The translations under genes were made by a program, and so were the position numbers. From Anodontia alba (lineage: Eukaryota > Mollusca > Bivalvia > Lucinida > Lucinidae), in the NCBI GenBank assembly GCA_964016985.1, contig OZ024823.1:128269692-128333691 (forward strand): a stretch of 64,000 nucleotides of DNA, read 5' to 3'. The notes below the pieces were generated by a model, which was given only the letters and a program-made list of their open reading frames with translations, was not told where the DNA came from and did no database searches. Shown here piece after piece: positions 10,314 through 21,241 of this stretch; positions within the stretch are counted from its first letter, which is position 1, and each line of letters opens with the position of its first letter.

Positions 10314-10663
10314 AAAACTGTCATATAGCGATTGCTAAGGACGTTCGCTGCTTGATAAGGACACTGAAAGTACATGTTATCCTAACCGGCTTTGCGAATT
10401 CGCGGATAAACCAAATTTTTTTTTGAGAAGCGTCACCGTTTCGCTATTCGACATTCAATAATGAATAAGAAATACGTAACTTATACGTTATTCAAGTTAT
10501 GACAAAGTACAAATAACATTTGTCTAATGTTTTTAATAGGAATAAAAAAAGTTACTTATTCGTTACTCTACATTCAATCGCGAATAAGTAATACGTTATG
10601 AATTTGAATGGAGGTGGGAGTACCAAAGTTCGAGTCCTTAAGAGCCTTAGCCAGGGCGTTTTT

Positions 10664-10818
10664 AAAGGGCAGTTGTCAGTTTCTGGCGAAAGAATATGCA
10701 CAATACTGATTAACCGTTTAGAGGACTAAGCCTGCCCAGTAAACGTGTGGTTAGGTAAACTGACCGCGCTCGACATGACCCCCTTGGGTTGACTGGGCCG
10801 TAAAACCTCAACCCAAAC
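10664..10818 (+). repeat. 5'-truncated tRNA-derived SINE
   Basis: Matches the 3' half of the complete SINE (7508-7814), from GGGCAGTTGTCAGTTTCTGG to the CCTCAACCCAAAC tail. The tRNA-like head is missing. Confidence 0.8.
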
Positions 10819-10827
10819 ATACGAAAC

Positions 10828-11075
10828 CAGGGCCCAGTTGTTCAAAGCTAACGACGTCGTTAGTTAACGATTCGTTAAAATTTACATCGAGTGATACGCA
10901 AATATGCTGAAAGTTTTTGCTAAAAAAATGTGAGTAGCTTTTGCAGTGCAAAAGCTACTCACATTTTTTCAGCAAAAAATATCAGAATATTGTATATTGA
11001 ATCTGCTAAAACAGTTAACGAAATGACCCTTAACGAGCTCGTTAAGCTAACGACGCTTTGAACAACTGGGCCCAG
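10828..11075 (+). mobile_element. Family F palindromic MITE, copy 1
   Basis: Ends CAGGGCCCAGTTGTTCAAAG and CTTTGAACAACTGGGCCC, with a central palindrome AAATGTGAGTAGCTTTTG and complement (about 10926-10969). The CAGGG termini suggest a hAT relative, but no 8-bp duplication is visible, so the class is open. Copy 2 is at 40700-40939. Confidence 0.75.
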
Positions 11076-11196
11076 GTGTGTATAGAGTAGTTATATGGAG
11101 CAACAAGCAGGATTTTTTTTAAAAGAAATTCGTCGAGAAAACCCTTTCGTAAAATCTTGGATCATGTTATTTATTCCATACTTCAATTTGTTACTT

Positions 11197-11408
11197 TTAA
11201 CTCTTGTCATGCTGAATAAATTAAGATGCCACGCCCACTTCTAATTTCCAGCCAATCAGATTACTTGATCCGGGTTTTGATAGAAATTCACATGGTTAAT
11301 GACAAACAGTGCAGATCCAGATCAGTTGGCTTCTTTAGAAGCCAACTGATCTGGATCTACACTGTTTGCTAAGACAGGGCATGTCGTGTTCAGCAAGAGA
11401 AGGGTTAA
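11197..11408 (+). mobile_element. TTAA-type MITE (family K), copy 2
   Basis: Bordered by TTAACTCTTGTCATGCTGAA and GAGAAGGGTTAA, with one internal hairpin ACAGTGCAGATCCAGATCAG...CTGATCTGGATCTACACTGT (about 11309-11368). Confidence 0.75.
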
Positions 11409-12287
11409 GTAACTTTACAATTGATTTTGAACTTTTATTGTCGCGGTGACAGCACTACTGTGCTTTCGACATCTTTCAGAAAGTCGTTTTTTGCTTGGCG
11501 CTTTGCACAGAAGAAGTGATTTTGCAAACATTTGTCAAGATTTAATGCAAAACCATTTGTTGTAACTACCTACGAACAAAAGATTTTTTCATTCTAGACA
11601 CTGTTTTGTTTTTTAAAAATTAAATATTTTCACAAGTAAAAATGAATGCAAATCATGCAGAAAGCTGTAGGGCAGGTAACTTGGAAGCAGAGTTTCAACA
11701 AATATCGCTTGTTAAACATCAATAATTTAAATCAGCATAGAAAAGTATTAAATATTTTCTCACACAAAAACAAATAAAAATAAATCATTTTACTATAGAA
11801 ATTGCATAGGTCACATCAATTTTTGGCCGTAAATTTGATTTTAGGGTAAATATGTGAGATCAAAACACAGAAACAGAAAAAACAAATAGTTTCTGATAAT
11901 ATATGGTCTATCAGAACAAAATTTTTTCATTTAAAATAAAACACCAAGCAAAAACCGTCTCTCCGGAAAGGAAGGACAGTAGTTGCTAAGCAGACTCCAA
12001 ACATATAGTACATACTCGTATTTATAATTTTTTCGTCTCTAAACATACTTTCTAAACCTCGGGCTTTCTTAATTACCGTATTTTTTTATTATTATTATTA
12101 TTTATTTTATTTTTATTTTATTTTTTTTTTCTTCTAAATCTCCGTTCAGGCTGATAGGCATAGGCAAAAACACCAGATGCTTTTACTTGATGAATACTGG
12201 AATTATCTAAATATATTTTCATATGATAATTATGCTTGTTGTTCTGCAATTTTGATATCGTCTTGTTTCCTTGGAAGTCAGTCTTCA
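11409..12287. other. AT-rich region without recognised genes
   Basis: Only simple ATT/T-rich tracts (about 12076-12130) stand out. Confidence 0.6.
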
Positions 12288-12566
12288 CATTACGAAAACA
12301 CTCCTATTCAAATATATTGAAAATTTCACCACCAAAAAAACCTGAAAGTTTTCAGATAAAAATGCTAATAGTTTTCATATTTTTGCTCAAAACATAGATT
12401 GTGGGTACTCGTTAGAACCGCCTCGCCGAGGCGGTTCTAACGATTATCCACAATCTATGTTATAGCAGAAATAAGAAAAATTATGTATACCCCTGTAAAC
12501 CCAAGTTTTACTATATAAAAGTGGGGTTTAAGGGGGTCAAAATTATATAGGTATGTTTTCGTGATG
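12288..12566 (+). mobile_element. Family A MITE, copy 4
   Basis: Ends CATTACGAAAACACTCC and TGTTTTCGTGATG; central palindrome GAACCGCCTCGCCGAGGCGG. Flanked by A on both sides; a family D MITE follows directly. Confidence 0.9.
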
Positions 12567-12826
12567 AAATGCGCCGTCATTCAAAAATGTGTCTTTGGGC
12601 ATATGCGGACAGTGAAGGCCCAGATCAGCCTACGCATCCGCGCAGTCTGATCAGGGTCCTCATTGTCCAATTACAGAATATAACAGAACTTACAGAATCA
12701 TTAGATATTATAGAATTTATGAATCGAGAGCAAAGGCCTGGAAGAGATTTTGCGCATGCGTGTGATGAATCTGAATATATCTATTTTGCGCATGCTCGAA
12801 GACACATTTACGCTTGCCGCGGCCCA
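12567..12826 (+). repeat. Palindromic MITE (family D), copy 2
   Basis: AATGTGTCTTTGGGCATATG...GACACATTTACGCTTGCCGC, with GGACAGTGAAGGCCCAGATC and the paired GCGCATGC motifs. The open frame across it is not a gene. Confidence 0.65.
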
Positions 12827-12838
12827 AATGACCTAATA

Positions 12839-13169
12839 AGTCGGCTCTAGATATCTCGAAGTCCAAAGGACGCTCTGAAATACTTCGATATATCCACACC
12901 TCGACATATTAGATTTGCAGAATTGAGGAAAAATAAATCGAACAACCACATTTCACAAATGAATACGTAATTTGACTCATGAATTTAGAGATATTTTGAA
13001 AATATTGTGGAAAAAAGGAGAAATTGCTTCTTTGGAGCAATTTCTCCCCTTTTCCACAATATTTTGTTACCTGTTGATAGATTTCCATATCAAAACAGGG
13101 ACCAGACTTTTCACTTCGAGATAAGCGGTTATTCGAGATAAGCGAAGTTGAGATATAGAGAGTCGACTG
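12839..13169 (-). mobile_element. pogo-like MITE (family E), copy 3
   Basis: Right end GAGAGTCGACTG followed by TA; left end degraded (AGTCGGCTCTAGATATC). Central palindrome GTGGAAAAAAGGAGAAATTG about 13003-13063. It ends 140 bp before the terminal exon at 13309. Confidence 0.8.
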
Positions 13170-13308
13170 TATTTCATAGCTGTGCCTGAACAGAAGACCG
13201 TGCAAAAGTTCTCCGTTTGTTCTGGGCAAGCGCACTTCACATTCAAATGCATGCTTGAAGACAGGTTTTTCCCATGTGGTCCTAATGCAATCTTGTATTT
13301 TATTTCAG

Positions 13309-13493
13309 TGTCGTGCGTGGGTATAACGGAACTTACTTTCTTCAACGACCCTTGCATGGCATGCAGTAGGAGATACTTCTTTTGTACTGGTGGGGATGAG
13401 GTAACAGCAATGTCTCTCAACTGTACAAATCCTAACCAGGTCTGGAATCAGATGGCACAGGAGTGTCAATTTAACTGCACTGTACCCAGTTAA
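13309..13493 (+). CDS. Terminal exon, chitin-binding type-2-like cysteine domain
   Basis: The acceptor TATTTTATTTCAG is followed by a phase-1 entry and 61 codons ending in TAA. The residues SCVGITELTFFNDPC, SRRYFFCTGG, SLNC and ECQFNC-TVPS-stop give the spacing of a peritrophin-A/CBM14 domain: Cys, then NDP-C, an aromatic pair before Cys, then G, Cys, an aromatic, and two final Cys. Such domains bind chitin in extracellular matrices, mucus and shell (family knowledge). Two NCT motifs could be N-glycosylated. Being phase 1, it can follow the TSP1 exon at 3428-3625, and together they would make a secreted modular protein's C-terminus; this joining is inference. The domain call is made by eye on a divergent sequence. 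Confidence 0.65.
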
Positions 13494-13585
13494 AGACCAA
13501 CCTATACGGAATATAGTACCTACCTTGGCGGACGACAACTGATATAATATGTTCAGCCTTCGAAGCACGGTCCGGTCAGATTCTT

Positions 13586-13662
13586 AACCCATTTATGCCG
13601 AATGGACTCTTCTACCATAACTCTTTGGACCGGTCCATTTCTAAGAGAAGGTTGTCTGGTTA
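13586..13662 (+). repeat. Left part of a split MITE (family L)
   Basis: Begins TTAACCCATTTATGCCGAA and runs to GTTGTCTGGTTAGTGC. The remainder resumes at about 15095 after the pearl-like element. Compare the uninterrupted copy at 36425-36640. Confidence 0.6.
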
Positions 13663-15090
13663 GTGCTTTTAGTTCATCAGAGCCGAAGGTTCCGGAGGAC
13701 CTTATAGGATACAAACTGGGCCGTCGTCCGTCGTAAGCGTCTGCATCGTCTGTCAACATTTCCAGTTAACATCTCCCGTGAAATCGCTTGGCCGATTGAA
13801 ACAATATTACATGTAGAGCCTTCATGGGGTGGGGGAACAAAAATTTGTTTGTAAGGTCTGGGCCACATGATTGAGATGGCTACAAATGCCCAAATATGAT
13901 AGAAACCTTAGAAAATCTTCTTCTTAGGAAGCGAATAGCTAATGACCTTGAAATGGTATGCAACATTTGTGACTCGAGTTCAAATGATGACCCTTGATTG
14001 ACCTTGGCTTATATAACGGCAAGGTCAATCGGTCACTTATTTTTTTGTAGAGAAAAAGGTGAAAACAGTGGATGTTTCTGATTCTGTTGTAGCCTCTGAC
14101 ATTAAAGTTGATTTATGCAATCAGCTAAATGAACTTTTGAATATACCAAAGTCAAAGTCATTTATTGACCTTCGTCCTGGATGTCTCTGGTTCAGTACTT
14201 TAACTGCTTCTCCTCTGAAACTGTTGGGCTCATTAAAGCATGTGTAGCCTCTATGTAATAGGGGAATGAACTGAAAGTTTGTGTGCGAGATTTTGGCCAC
14301 ATAACCAAGAGGGCCTTCATCCCTGTGTATGGTGCCCTTTGAAAGTCTCCTTCTGGGGACTTAAAGGCCAATGACCTTGAAACTTGATATGCAGCATTGG
14401 GGGCGCAGGCCCTACCAAATTGATCCAAATGATGACCCTTGGTTGACCCTGACCTCTTTAAGTAAAGATCAAATAAGGTCAGTTGCGCATTTGAATGGGA
14501 AATGGACAGAACAGTATTTTTTCTGAATTAGCTAAATATTTCTTTTTTATTACCAAAGTTCAAGGTCATTTAATGGCTTTGGTCCTAAGTTCCTCAAGTT
14601 TAGTAGTTTTAAAATCTTTTCTAAAAACGATTGAAAATGAACGGCATACAGAGCCAGGGGCTTGGAAATGAAACTTTGTTCATGGGATCTGGGTCACGTG
14701 ACCAAGATGTCCGTCATGCCCATGTATGGTAAAATGGAATTTAAAATTATTCAGTGGTTCATAAATGGCTGCATTACCAAAAAAATGCTAGACTGGCTTA
14801 ATTATTTGAAACTATTTACCAAAGTAAATAAATAAATAAAAAATCTTACAGAGATATGCTATTAAAGTTACTTTGACTAAGAAATTAACCTAAATGCCTG
14901 CAAGGAGATGGAATAGTAGGAAAATACGAAAAAAAAAAAAAAAGAAGTGCGAATACCATATAACAGAATTTTGAAAATACAAAGTGTTTTAAGGGTTCTG
15001 ATTGCAAAAGTGCTAAGGTTGCAAAAATGGATTTGCTCGCCCACTTGAGCTCTGGTGAGCGTAGTGGCCCATGGGCCTCTTATTATTATT
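13663..15090 (+). mobile_element. Pearl-like tandem-repeat element (P1)
   Basis: Left end TTTTAGTTCATCAGAGCCGA with GTCGTCCGTCGT; right end GGTGAGCGTAGTGGCCCATG-GGCCTCTT. Between are about three degenerate units of ~430 bp sharing GGTCTGGGCCACATGA, AATGACCTTGAAA and GGTCAAGG blocks. Architecture and ends match bivalve pearl-type, Helentron-related elements (family knowledge). No protein is encoded; the open frames inside are fortuitous. Confidence 0.65.
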
Positions 15091-15094
15091 ATTA

Positions 15095-15226
15095 TGTTTT
15101 ATAGATATTGTTGTATTTAATGCAAACAGTCTAAATCCTGATCAGACGCCTCGTTCTACGGCGTCTGCCCGGATCTACACAGTTTGCTAATGTCTATGGG
15201 ACGCTAGGCATAAATGGATTAAAACT
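15095..15226 (+). repeat. Right part of the split family L MITE
   Basis: Continues TGTTTTATAGATATTG...GCAAACAGTCTAAATCCTGA with the GACGCCTCGTTCTACGGCGTC hairpin and closes GCTAGGCATAAATGGATTAA. Confidence 0.6.
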
Positions 15227-15284
15227 ACAATTACAAACGAGCCGGACTACAGCCTACAATATTGCGTGTGCGCATCTGCTTCGC

Positions 15285-15564
15285 CATTACGAAAACACAC
15301 CTATTCAAATATATTGAAAACTTCACCACCTAACTCTGAAATTGTTCAGATAAAACTTCTGACATTTTTCATACTTCTGCTCAAAACATTGATTGTGGGT
15401 GCTCGTTAGAACCGCCTCGCCGAGGCGGTTCTAACGAGTACCCACAATCTATGTTTTTGAGCAGAAAGAAGAAAAAATAATGTATACCCCTGTAAACCCA
15501 AGTTTTACTATATAAAAGTTGGGTTTAAGGGGGGTCAAATTTATATAGGTATGTTTTCGTGATG
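15285..15564 (+). mobile_element. Family A MITE, copy 5
   Basis: Ends CATTACGAAAACACACC and TGTTTTCGTGATG; palindrome of the GAACCGCCTCGCCGAGGCGG type at about 15402-15436. It appears to sit in a family N repeat (ACAATATTGCGTGTGCGC before it, GCGCACATGCAATCTTGTAG after it). Confidence 0.9.
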
Positions 15565-15689
15565 GCAGGGCACTATGTTGGTGGCCGAAGATCCAAAACA
15601 TATCAGGCGGAGAGTGAAGACTGATCAACAAACACGTATGCGCAGGCTGATCTGAGCTCGCTGGGCGCACATGCAATCTTGTAGGAAAT

Positions 15690-16645
15690 GTTGAGTAGGC
15701 AATATATGAGAAGTAACTTGAGAAAAGGGTCATTGTACTAAATGTTAAGGTCCAGTTTATCCTGCAGATCTTGGTACTTTGATCAGAGTGTCCGCTGATA
15801 TACTTTGATCAGAGTATTCTCTGGTTTTTATTATAATTTACAGTCTCTAAGCCTTCTGTAAGGGGAAACGCGTGCATCATGAAGGCCCCTATCAAGCTGT
15901 GGCTATGAGCGGGCATATTGTGGTAATGATGTGAAAAACAATTATCCTGACCAGTTACTTTCCTGTGATGATATAGCGAAGTGTTTAACAACAATAGTTC
16001 CGTAATTTTTTTTTTTTTTTTTTTTTAGTTATTTCATCTGACAGTATTGTGTAATTGAAACCTTGTAGTCGTCATAACTCCAGCAGCCTTTGCGATATTT
16101 TAATGATGCTTGGTAAGATTGCCCAAGAGGTTGAGAAGGCATGACGCGTACAAAATCCACTCTGTGCTGTGGGGTTTTAGTTATCTCATCTATCCCGACA
16201 GCAACCTTGCAGATGTCTTGCTGATACTTTGCAGTATGTTCTTTATGGTGTGTTGTATGTCAAGTATTTCTGTGTATGTACTATCTCCTGACGGCCATAT
16301 TGGCTTGCGGTCGCGGGATCTGCAATCTCTTCTGACGGCTTTTTTTTTTTTTTTTTTTTTTTTTTTTGTCGATTGTTCTTAAATCGAGCCATAGTATACA
16401 GACGCCAAAATTTCCTTCAGGTAGTTAGTTGTCCATGTGATTATCATTAACCAATGTAATCACACCGCGTGTTAGACGAAATCCACAAAACGGTTAATTA
16501 TAGCTGCGCTATTCTTGTCGCTGATAACCCAGATATCAGTGCTGCTGATATCTGGGTTATCTGAATAATCTCGACTGGGACATTAGGGAAATTGGCAAAC
16601 AGTGCAGCACTGTTTGTTTAAATCACAGGAAAGTAAGGGTTAAAT
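15690..16645. other. No recognised gene; T homopolymers
   Basis: T runs at about 16009-16026 and 16341-16367 and a short hairpin CCCAGATATCAGTGCTGCTG (about 16529-16561). No exon is supported. Confidence 0.55.
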
Positions 16646-16925
16646 CATTACGAAAACACGCCTATTTAAATATATAGAAAATTTCACCTCCAAAAACTGA
16701 AAATGTTCCAATAAAAAGTCTGATATTTTTTTCATATTTCTGCTCAAAACATAGATTGTGGGTACTCTTTAGAACCGCCTCGATGAGGCGGTTCTAACGA
16801 GTACCCACAATCTATGTTTTTGAGCAGAAATAAGAAAAATAATATATATCCCTGTAAACCCCAGTTTTACTATATAAAAGTGGGGATTAAGGGGGTCAAA
16901 ATTATATAGGCGTGTTTTCGTGATG
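16646..16925 (+). mobile_element. Family A MITE, copy 6
   Basis: Ends CATTACGAAAACACG and TGTTTTCGTGATG; palindrome GAACCGCCTCGATGAGGCGG. Flanks differ (T left, G right). Confidence 0.9.
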
Positions 16926-17165
16926 GAAACAATCGTAAGTCCCTGTTCAGGACCATTTTCTCAGCCTACACCCAGAGACAATCGACCCACCAATGCTCTC
17001 AGTGCTTTGATTGACAGAGTTACATATTCTTTTAACTTAATACTTTCTCCATGAAATCATGCTGTGCAGGGTTGTGGAATTATGAAATTTTGCTACTTGT
17101 TCACGGACAAGTAAATGGTCAAAATCAATTTGTTCAACCAATATTTACTTGCCCGAAAATCAACA

Positions 17166-18877
17166 TTTTTAGCTCACCTGAGCTCGAAGTGCTCAAGGTT
17201 AGCTATTGTGGTCAGTCAATGTCCGTTTATTTTGCACCTCTTCTCTGGAACCGAAAGGCTAATTGACTCGAAACTTAATAGGACGTATTGGTGTAATTTG
17301 TACATCAAAATAGCCAAAACCGTTTCGATCGGAAATCCAAAATGGCCGCCATGGTGATCACCTTGAAATCTATTTTGCCCTTCGTCTCCTGAACCTAAAG
17401 GCCAATTGACTAGAACCTTGGTCGGAACTTGAATATTAAGACAAATTGTAGAACAAAAATAGCTAAAATCGTTCCGATCGGAAATCCAACCATGCCGCCA
17501 TGGCGGCCAACTTGAAAATCTATTTAGCCCTTTGTCTCCTAAACCGAAAGGCCAATTGAGTTGAAACTAGGTAGGAAATATTGGGGCAACTTGTATATCA
17601 AAAATAACTAAAATTTCCGATCGGAAATCCAAGCGCCGTCTTGAAAATCTATTTTGTTCTCCTGACCGAAAGACCAATTGACTCGAAATTTGGTAGGAAG
17701 TATCAGCGTGACTTGCAGATCAAAAATAGCTAAAACCGTTCCAATCGAAAATCCAAGATGGCCGCCATCTTGAAAATCTATTTTGAACTTTTCCTAGACC
17801 GAAAGGCTAGACTCGAAACGGTGGGACGTATCTGGGTGACTTGTTGATCAAAAATAGCTAAAATAGTTCCGATCGGAAATCTAAGATGGCCGCCATGCCA
17901 CTATCTTGAAAATCTGTTTTGCGCTTATTCTCCTGAACAAACAGCCAATTGACCCGAAACTTGGTAGAAAGTATCGAGGCAACTTCTAGATCAAAAATAG
18001 TTAAATCGTTCCGATTAGAAATTCAAGCTGGCCACCATTGGGGCCATCTTGAAAATCTATTTGGCGCTTCTTCTCTTGAAACGAAAGGCTAATTAACTCA
18101 AACCTTGGTCGGAAGTATCGACGCAATTCGAAGATCAAAAATAGCTTCTTCTCTTGAACTGAGAGGCCAACTGACTTGAAACTTGGACGTTGTTTTGATT
18201 GGAAATCCCAAGATGGCCGTCATGGCCGCCATCTTGAAAACGTATTTTGAACGTCTTCTCCTGAACCTAATTGCCAGTCGAATTGAAACTTTGTAGGAAG
18301 TATCTGGGTGACTTGTAGATCAAAAATAGCTCTATTTGTCTGATCGGTAATCCCGTATGGCCGCTACAGTCGCCATCTTGAAAATTTGTTTTGGACCTCC
18401 GGAGCGGAACGGCCAATTGACTCGAAGCCATGTTGAAATTTATTTTGATTTTTTTTTTCTCCTGAACCAAAAGACCAATTGACTTCGTTCGAAGTATCGA
18501 GGTGACTTGTAGATCAGACTTATAAACATCAAAAGGATTGCTTTGGAAACAAAGAACACATTACAGGTCAGAAAATGGGAATCTCGGTTTTATTGAGACT
18601 CTTCATAAGCAGTAATGAAGTTTGCAACACTGCTTACGCCCTCCAGCGTATACATGAGCAGAACTCCATTTTCAAATATACCACAGTGGGCCCAATGATC
18701 CCAAAGGAAATGAAATATAAGTAGTTAAAATAGCTCTGACTGAAAAGCCAAGATGGCCGACATTGCCGCCATCTTGGAAATCTATACTGACCTTTTCTTG
18801 AACATAAAGGCCAATTGACCCAAAACTTGTCTGATAATCAGGTGAGCGATACAGGGCCATCTGTGCCCTATTGTTTC
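17166..18877 (+). mobile_element. Pearl-like tandem-repeat element (P2)
   Basis: Left end TTTTTAGCTCACCTGAGC; right end CAGGTGAGCGATACAGGGCC. In between are about ten degenerate units of ~150-165 bp with GTTCCGATCGGAAATCCAAG, ATGGCCGCCAT, CTTGAAAATCTATTTTG, CCGAAAGGCCAATTGACT and GATCAAAAATAGC. No coding capacity. Confidence 0.75.
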
Positions 18878-18918
18878 TTATTTCTCGAAGGAAATGTATG
18901 TTGATGGTACTCATTCTC

Positions 18919-18975
<57 letters not shown>
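18919..18975 (+). repeat. (GT)n microsatellite
   Basis: About 28 perfect GT dinucleotides, giving artefactual Cys-Val and Thr-His open frames. Confidence 0.95.
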
Positions 18976-18977
<2 letters not shown>

Positions 18978-19034
18978 GGGGATGGTAACTTCCTATAAAT
19001 GTTATAGTAAGAATGTGCTTGCCGAATGGCCCTC

Positions 19035-19142
19035 CCCAGCAAACACACAGCGTCGCCACAACGTCGGTACAACGTCGCTGCAACGTCACGACGTTGCAGC
19101 GACATTGTGACGACGTTGTTGTGACGTTGTGTGTTTACTGGG
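19035..19142 (+). mobile_element. Family G palindromic MITE, copy 2
   Basis: Nearly perfect inverted repeat with ends CCCAGCAAACACACAGCGTC and GACGTTGTGTGTTTACTGGG, made of repeated ACAACGTCG-like units. Copy 3 is at 46870-46966. Confidence 0.85.
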
Positions 19143-19979
19143 TCTTTTTCAGTGCTGCCAGGTATATGATTAGCCCCCTTTTTTCAACAAAAGTTATATG
19201 ATTTACCCCATTTTTCTGGATCCGTATGTGAAAGGCCCAACTTTTCTGACATCCCGGTATATGCGTATATTTTTTGATCAGAGCTTTTTCGAGGCTGCTT
19301 GTTCTCTGATTATTCAGTGAACTGACTGCGATATTTGATTATTCAGTGAACTGACTGCGATATTAGTCTATCTACCAGCAATAAAAAAAACAAAGGGGAG
19401 TATATGAATAGGTCACATTTCGGACAATCAAGTATATGAGTGGGTCCGTTTTTTCAAAGGCCAGGTATATAAATGAGCTAGGTTTTGAAAAACTGGCTCG
19501 CACACCCGTACCACCCCCGCCTCCCCTTCCACCCCCCCCCCCCCCCCCCCCAGTACTCATTAGAAGCGCATCGGTAAATAGACTCACTCTAGATACTCTC
19601 TAAGCTAGAGCTACAAAGTCTTTGTCCCAGGACACTGAAGTAAAACGAAATTTCTTACTTGTGCTCAGGGAACTGGGACTTTGGACAAGTCGGGCGTGTT
19701 ATGTTCATAGCCCTAATGTTGTGGTTTATCATTAGAAATGCTCATCAAGGCGCTTCAAATGAGTACCACAGTCTGTGTTTTCGAAGAGAAATAAGTAGTT
19801 TTTGAATGAAAACAAACAAAAAACACAATATCTGGAGCGATTAGATCCTTTTCTCATGTTTTATCTCACTCCGTGAATAGCTAAAAGTCAATATACCTAG
19901 CTTTATTGTTCAATAATCGTCCGCCTAATTGATTGATTTAAAAATATTTTATTTCTCCAAAACAATCCTAGGGATAATA
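19143..19979. other. No recognised gene; simple repeats
   Basis: A direct duplication of GATTATTCAGTGAACTGACT (about 19308-19365), a C-rich run at 19502-19552, and a family B-like hairpin remnant near 19735-19800 (GCTCATCAAGGCGCTTCAAA). Confidence 0.55.
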
Positions 19980-20168
19980 TCACTTTGTTTGACAGTTTCG
20001 ATTCATCACCAGACTGTGACCCTGACCTCGTGACGTCACGGGACTTTGACTGCTCACCAGTAATAGTAGTATGTTAAGCAGTCCAGGGCCCGTGACGTCA
20101 CGGGGTCAAGGTCAAAGTCTGATGATAGTTCTCGATGAGAACCGAAACTGTAAGAGTAAGTGAAATTT
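19980..20168 (+). mobile_element. Palindromic MITE (family J) carrying two CRE octamers
   Basis: Ends GACAGTTTCGATTCATCACC and TTCTCGATGAGAACCGAAAC. Each arm holds the perfect octamer TGACGTCA (20031-20038, 20093-20100). Related copy at 42897-43094 in which these octamers are lost. Confidence 0.65.
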
Positions 20169-20365
20169 TCCGTAAGATACGTTTATTGAACTGTTCTGGA
20201 TTAATTTGATATTCTATTCTGATGAACGTATTCAGTGAATCATATTTTATTTCTGTACAGTTTACATGTTTTGCAATACATTTTATTTTCTTAAAGAAAC
20301 AGCATCAATAAAAAAATGATATTGCGTCATTTCGCAAGAAGCATTTATCAAATGACCAGCGCCTA

Positions 20366-20590
20366 GCGAAATGTGTCTTCGAGGCATGCGCGGAAAGCGA
20401 AGACCCAGATCAGACTGCGCGGATGCGCAGTCTGATCAGGGCATTCGCTGCCCGCTGCGAGAATCATTGGATACTATAGACTGTTTCAGTGGCGTGCAAA
20501 GGACCAGATGACACCTTGCGCATGCTAAGAATGATGTGAGTTAACACATTCTGCGCATGCTCGAAGGCACATTTTCGCTTCACGCGACCC
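20366..20590 (+). repeat. Palindromic MITE (family D), copy 3
   Basis: GCGAAATGTGTCTTCGAGGC to GCACATTTTCGCTTCACGCG, with the central GATCAGACTGCGC/GCGCAGTCTGATC inverted pair (about 20409-20436). Confidence 0.7.
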
Positions 20591-20604
20591 ATATTTACTC
20601 TCAT

Positions 20605-20720
20605 TGTTCGCCTTAAGTGTTCGGACATAGGTGCCTGAGCAAGCAGCGGACCAGCTCAGACGCCGAAGAACGCTGCGTCTAACCAGCGGCTACACTGTTT
20701 GCCAGCCAGCCAGCAGTTTT
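20605..20720 (+). repeat. Family M MITE remnant
   Basis: GTGTTCGGACATAGGTGCCT, AGACGCCGAAGAACGCTGCG and GGCTACACTGTTTGCC blocks as in 32711-32934, diverged. Confidence 0.45.
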
Positions 20721-20945
20721 GGACGCTTCAGTTTTGTTCATTTTAAGGCAATATAATATGGAGTTTACGCTTTAGCAGAAGACATATTGAAATATTTTTT
20801 TTTCTAATGTTTTCACATTAAAAAAAAAAAAAAAACAAAAAAAAAAACAGGTTTTGACATTTTCATGCAAATTTAATCCGCTGGTGATAATTTGCATAAA
20901 ATGCCAAATCCTGCTCTCTGTTTGTCGTCTGCTGAACTAGCCCAA

Positions 20946-21101
20946 AGAGGGGTATAGGTTGAAGTTTATGAAACAAAGAGTGATATAAGTTGAAGTTTAT
21001 GAAACAAAGAGTGATATAGGTTGAAGTTTATGAAACAATGAGTGATATAGGTTGAAGTTTATAAAATAAAGAGTGATATAGGTTGAAGTTTATGAATATT
21101 G
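20946..21101 (+). repeat. 31-bp tandem repeat
   Basis: Five near-identical units of GAGTGATATAGGTTGAAGTT-TATGAAACAAA. Confidence 0.9.
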
Positions 21102-21241
21102 AGAGTATAAAGTTTGTTTCTACTTTGGTAATAAAATGTTTATTGGAAATTGCTTGTTTATTTCTTCAATGAAAAGGAGCCCCTGAAAGCCGCAGTCAAA
21201 GCAGAAGCAGACGACCACAATCTACATGTTTTTTCTTGTTG

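Noticed and set aside
13182..13308. N-terminal extension of the terminal exon frame (PEQKTVQKFSVCSGQAHFTF)
   Set aside because: Lies upstream of a good acceptor (TATTTTATTTCAG) and overlaps sequence adjoining a family E MITE; more likely intron.
14059..14247. 62-residue frame (VDVSDSVVASDIKVDLCNQL)
   Set aside because: Inside the pearl-like element P1 and repeated imperfectly in the next unit; no domain.
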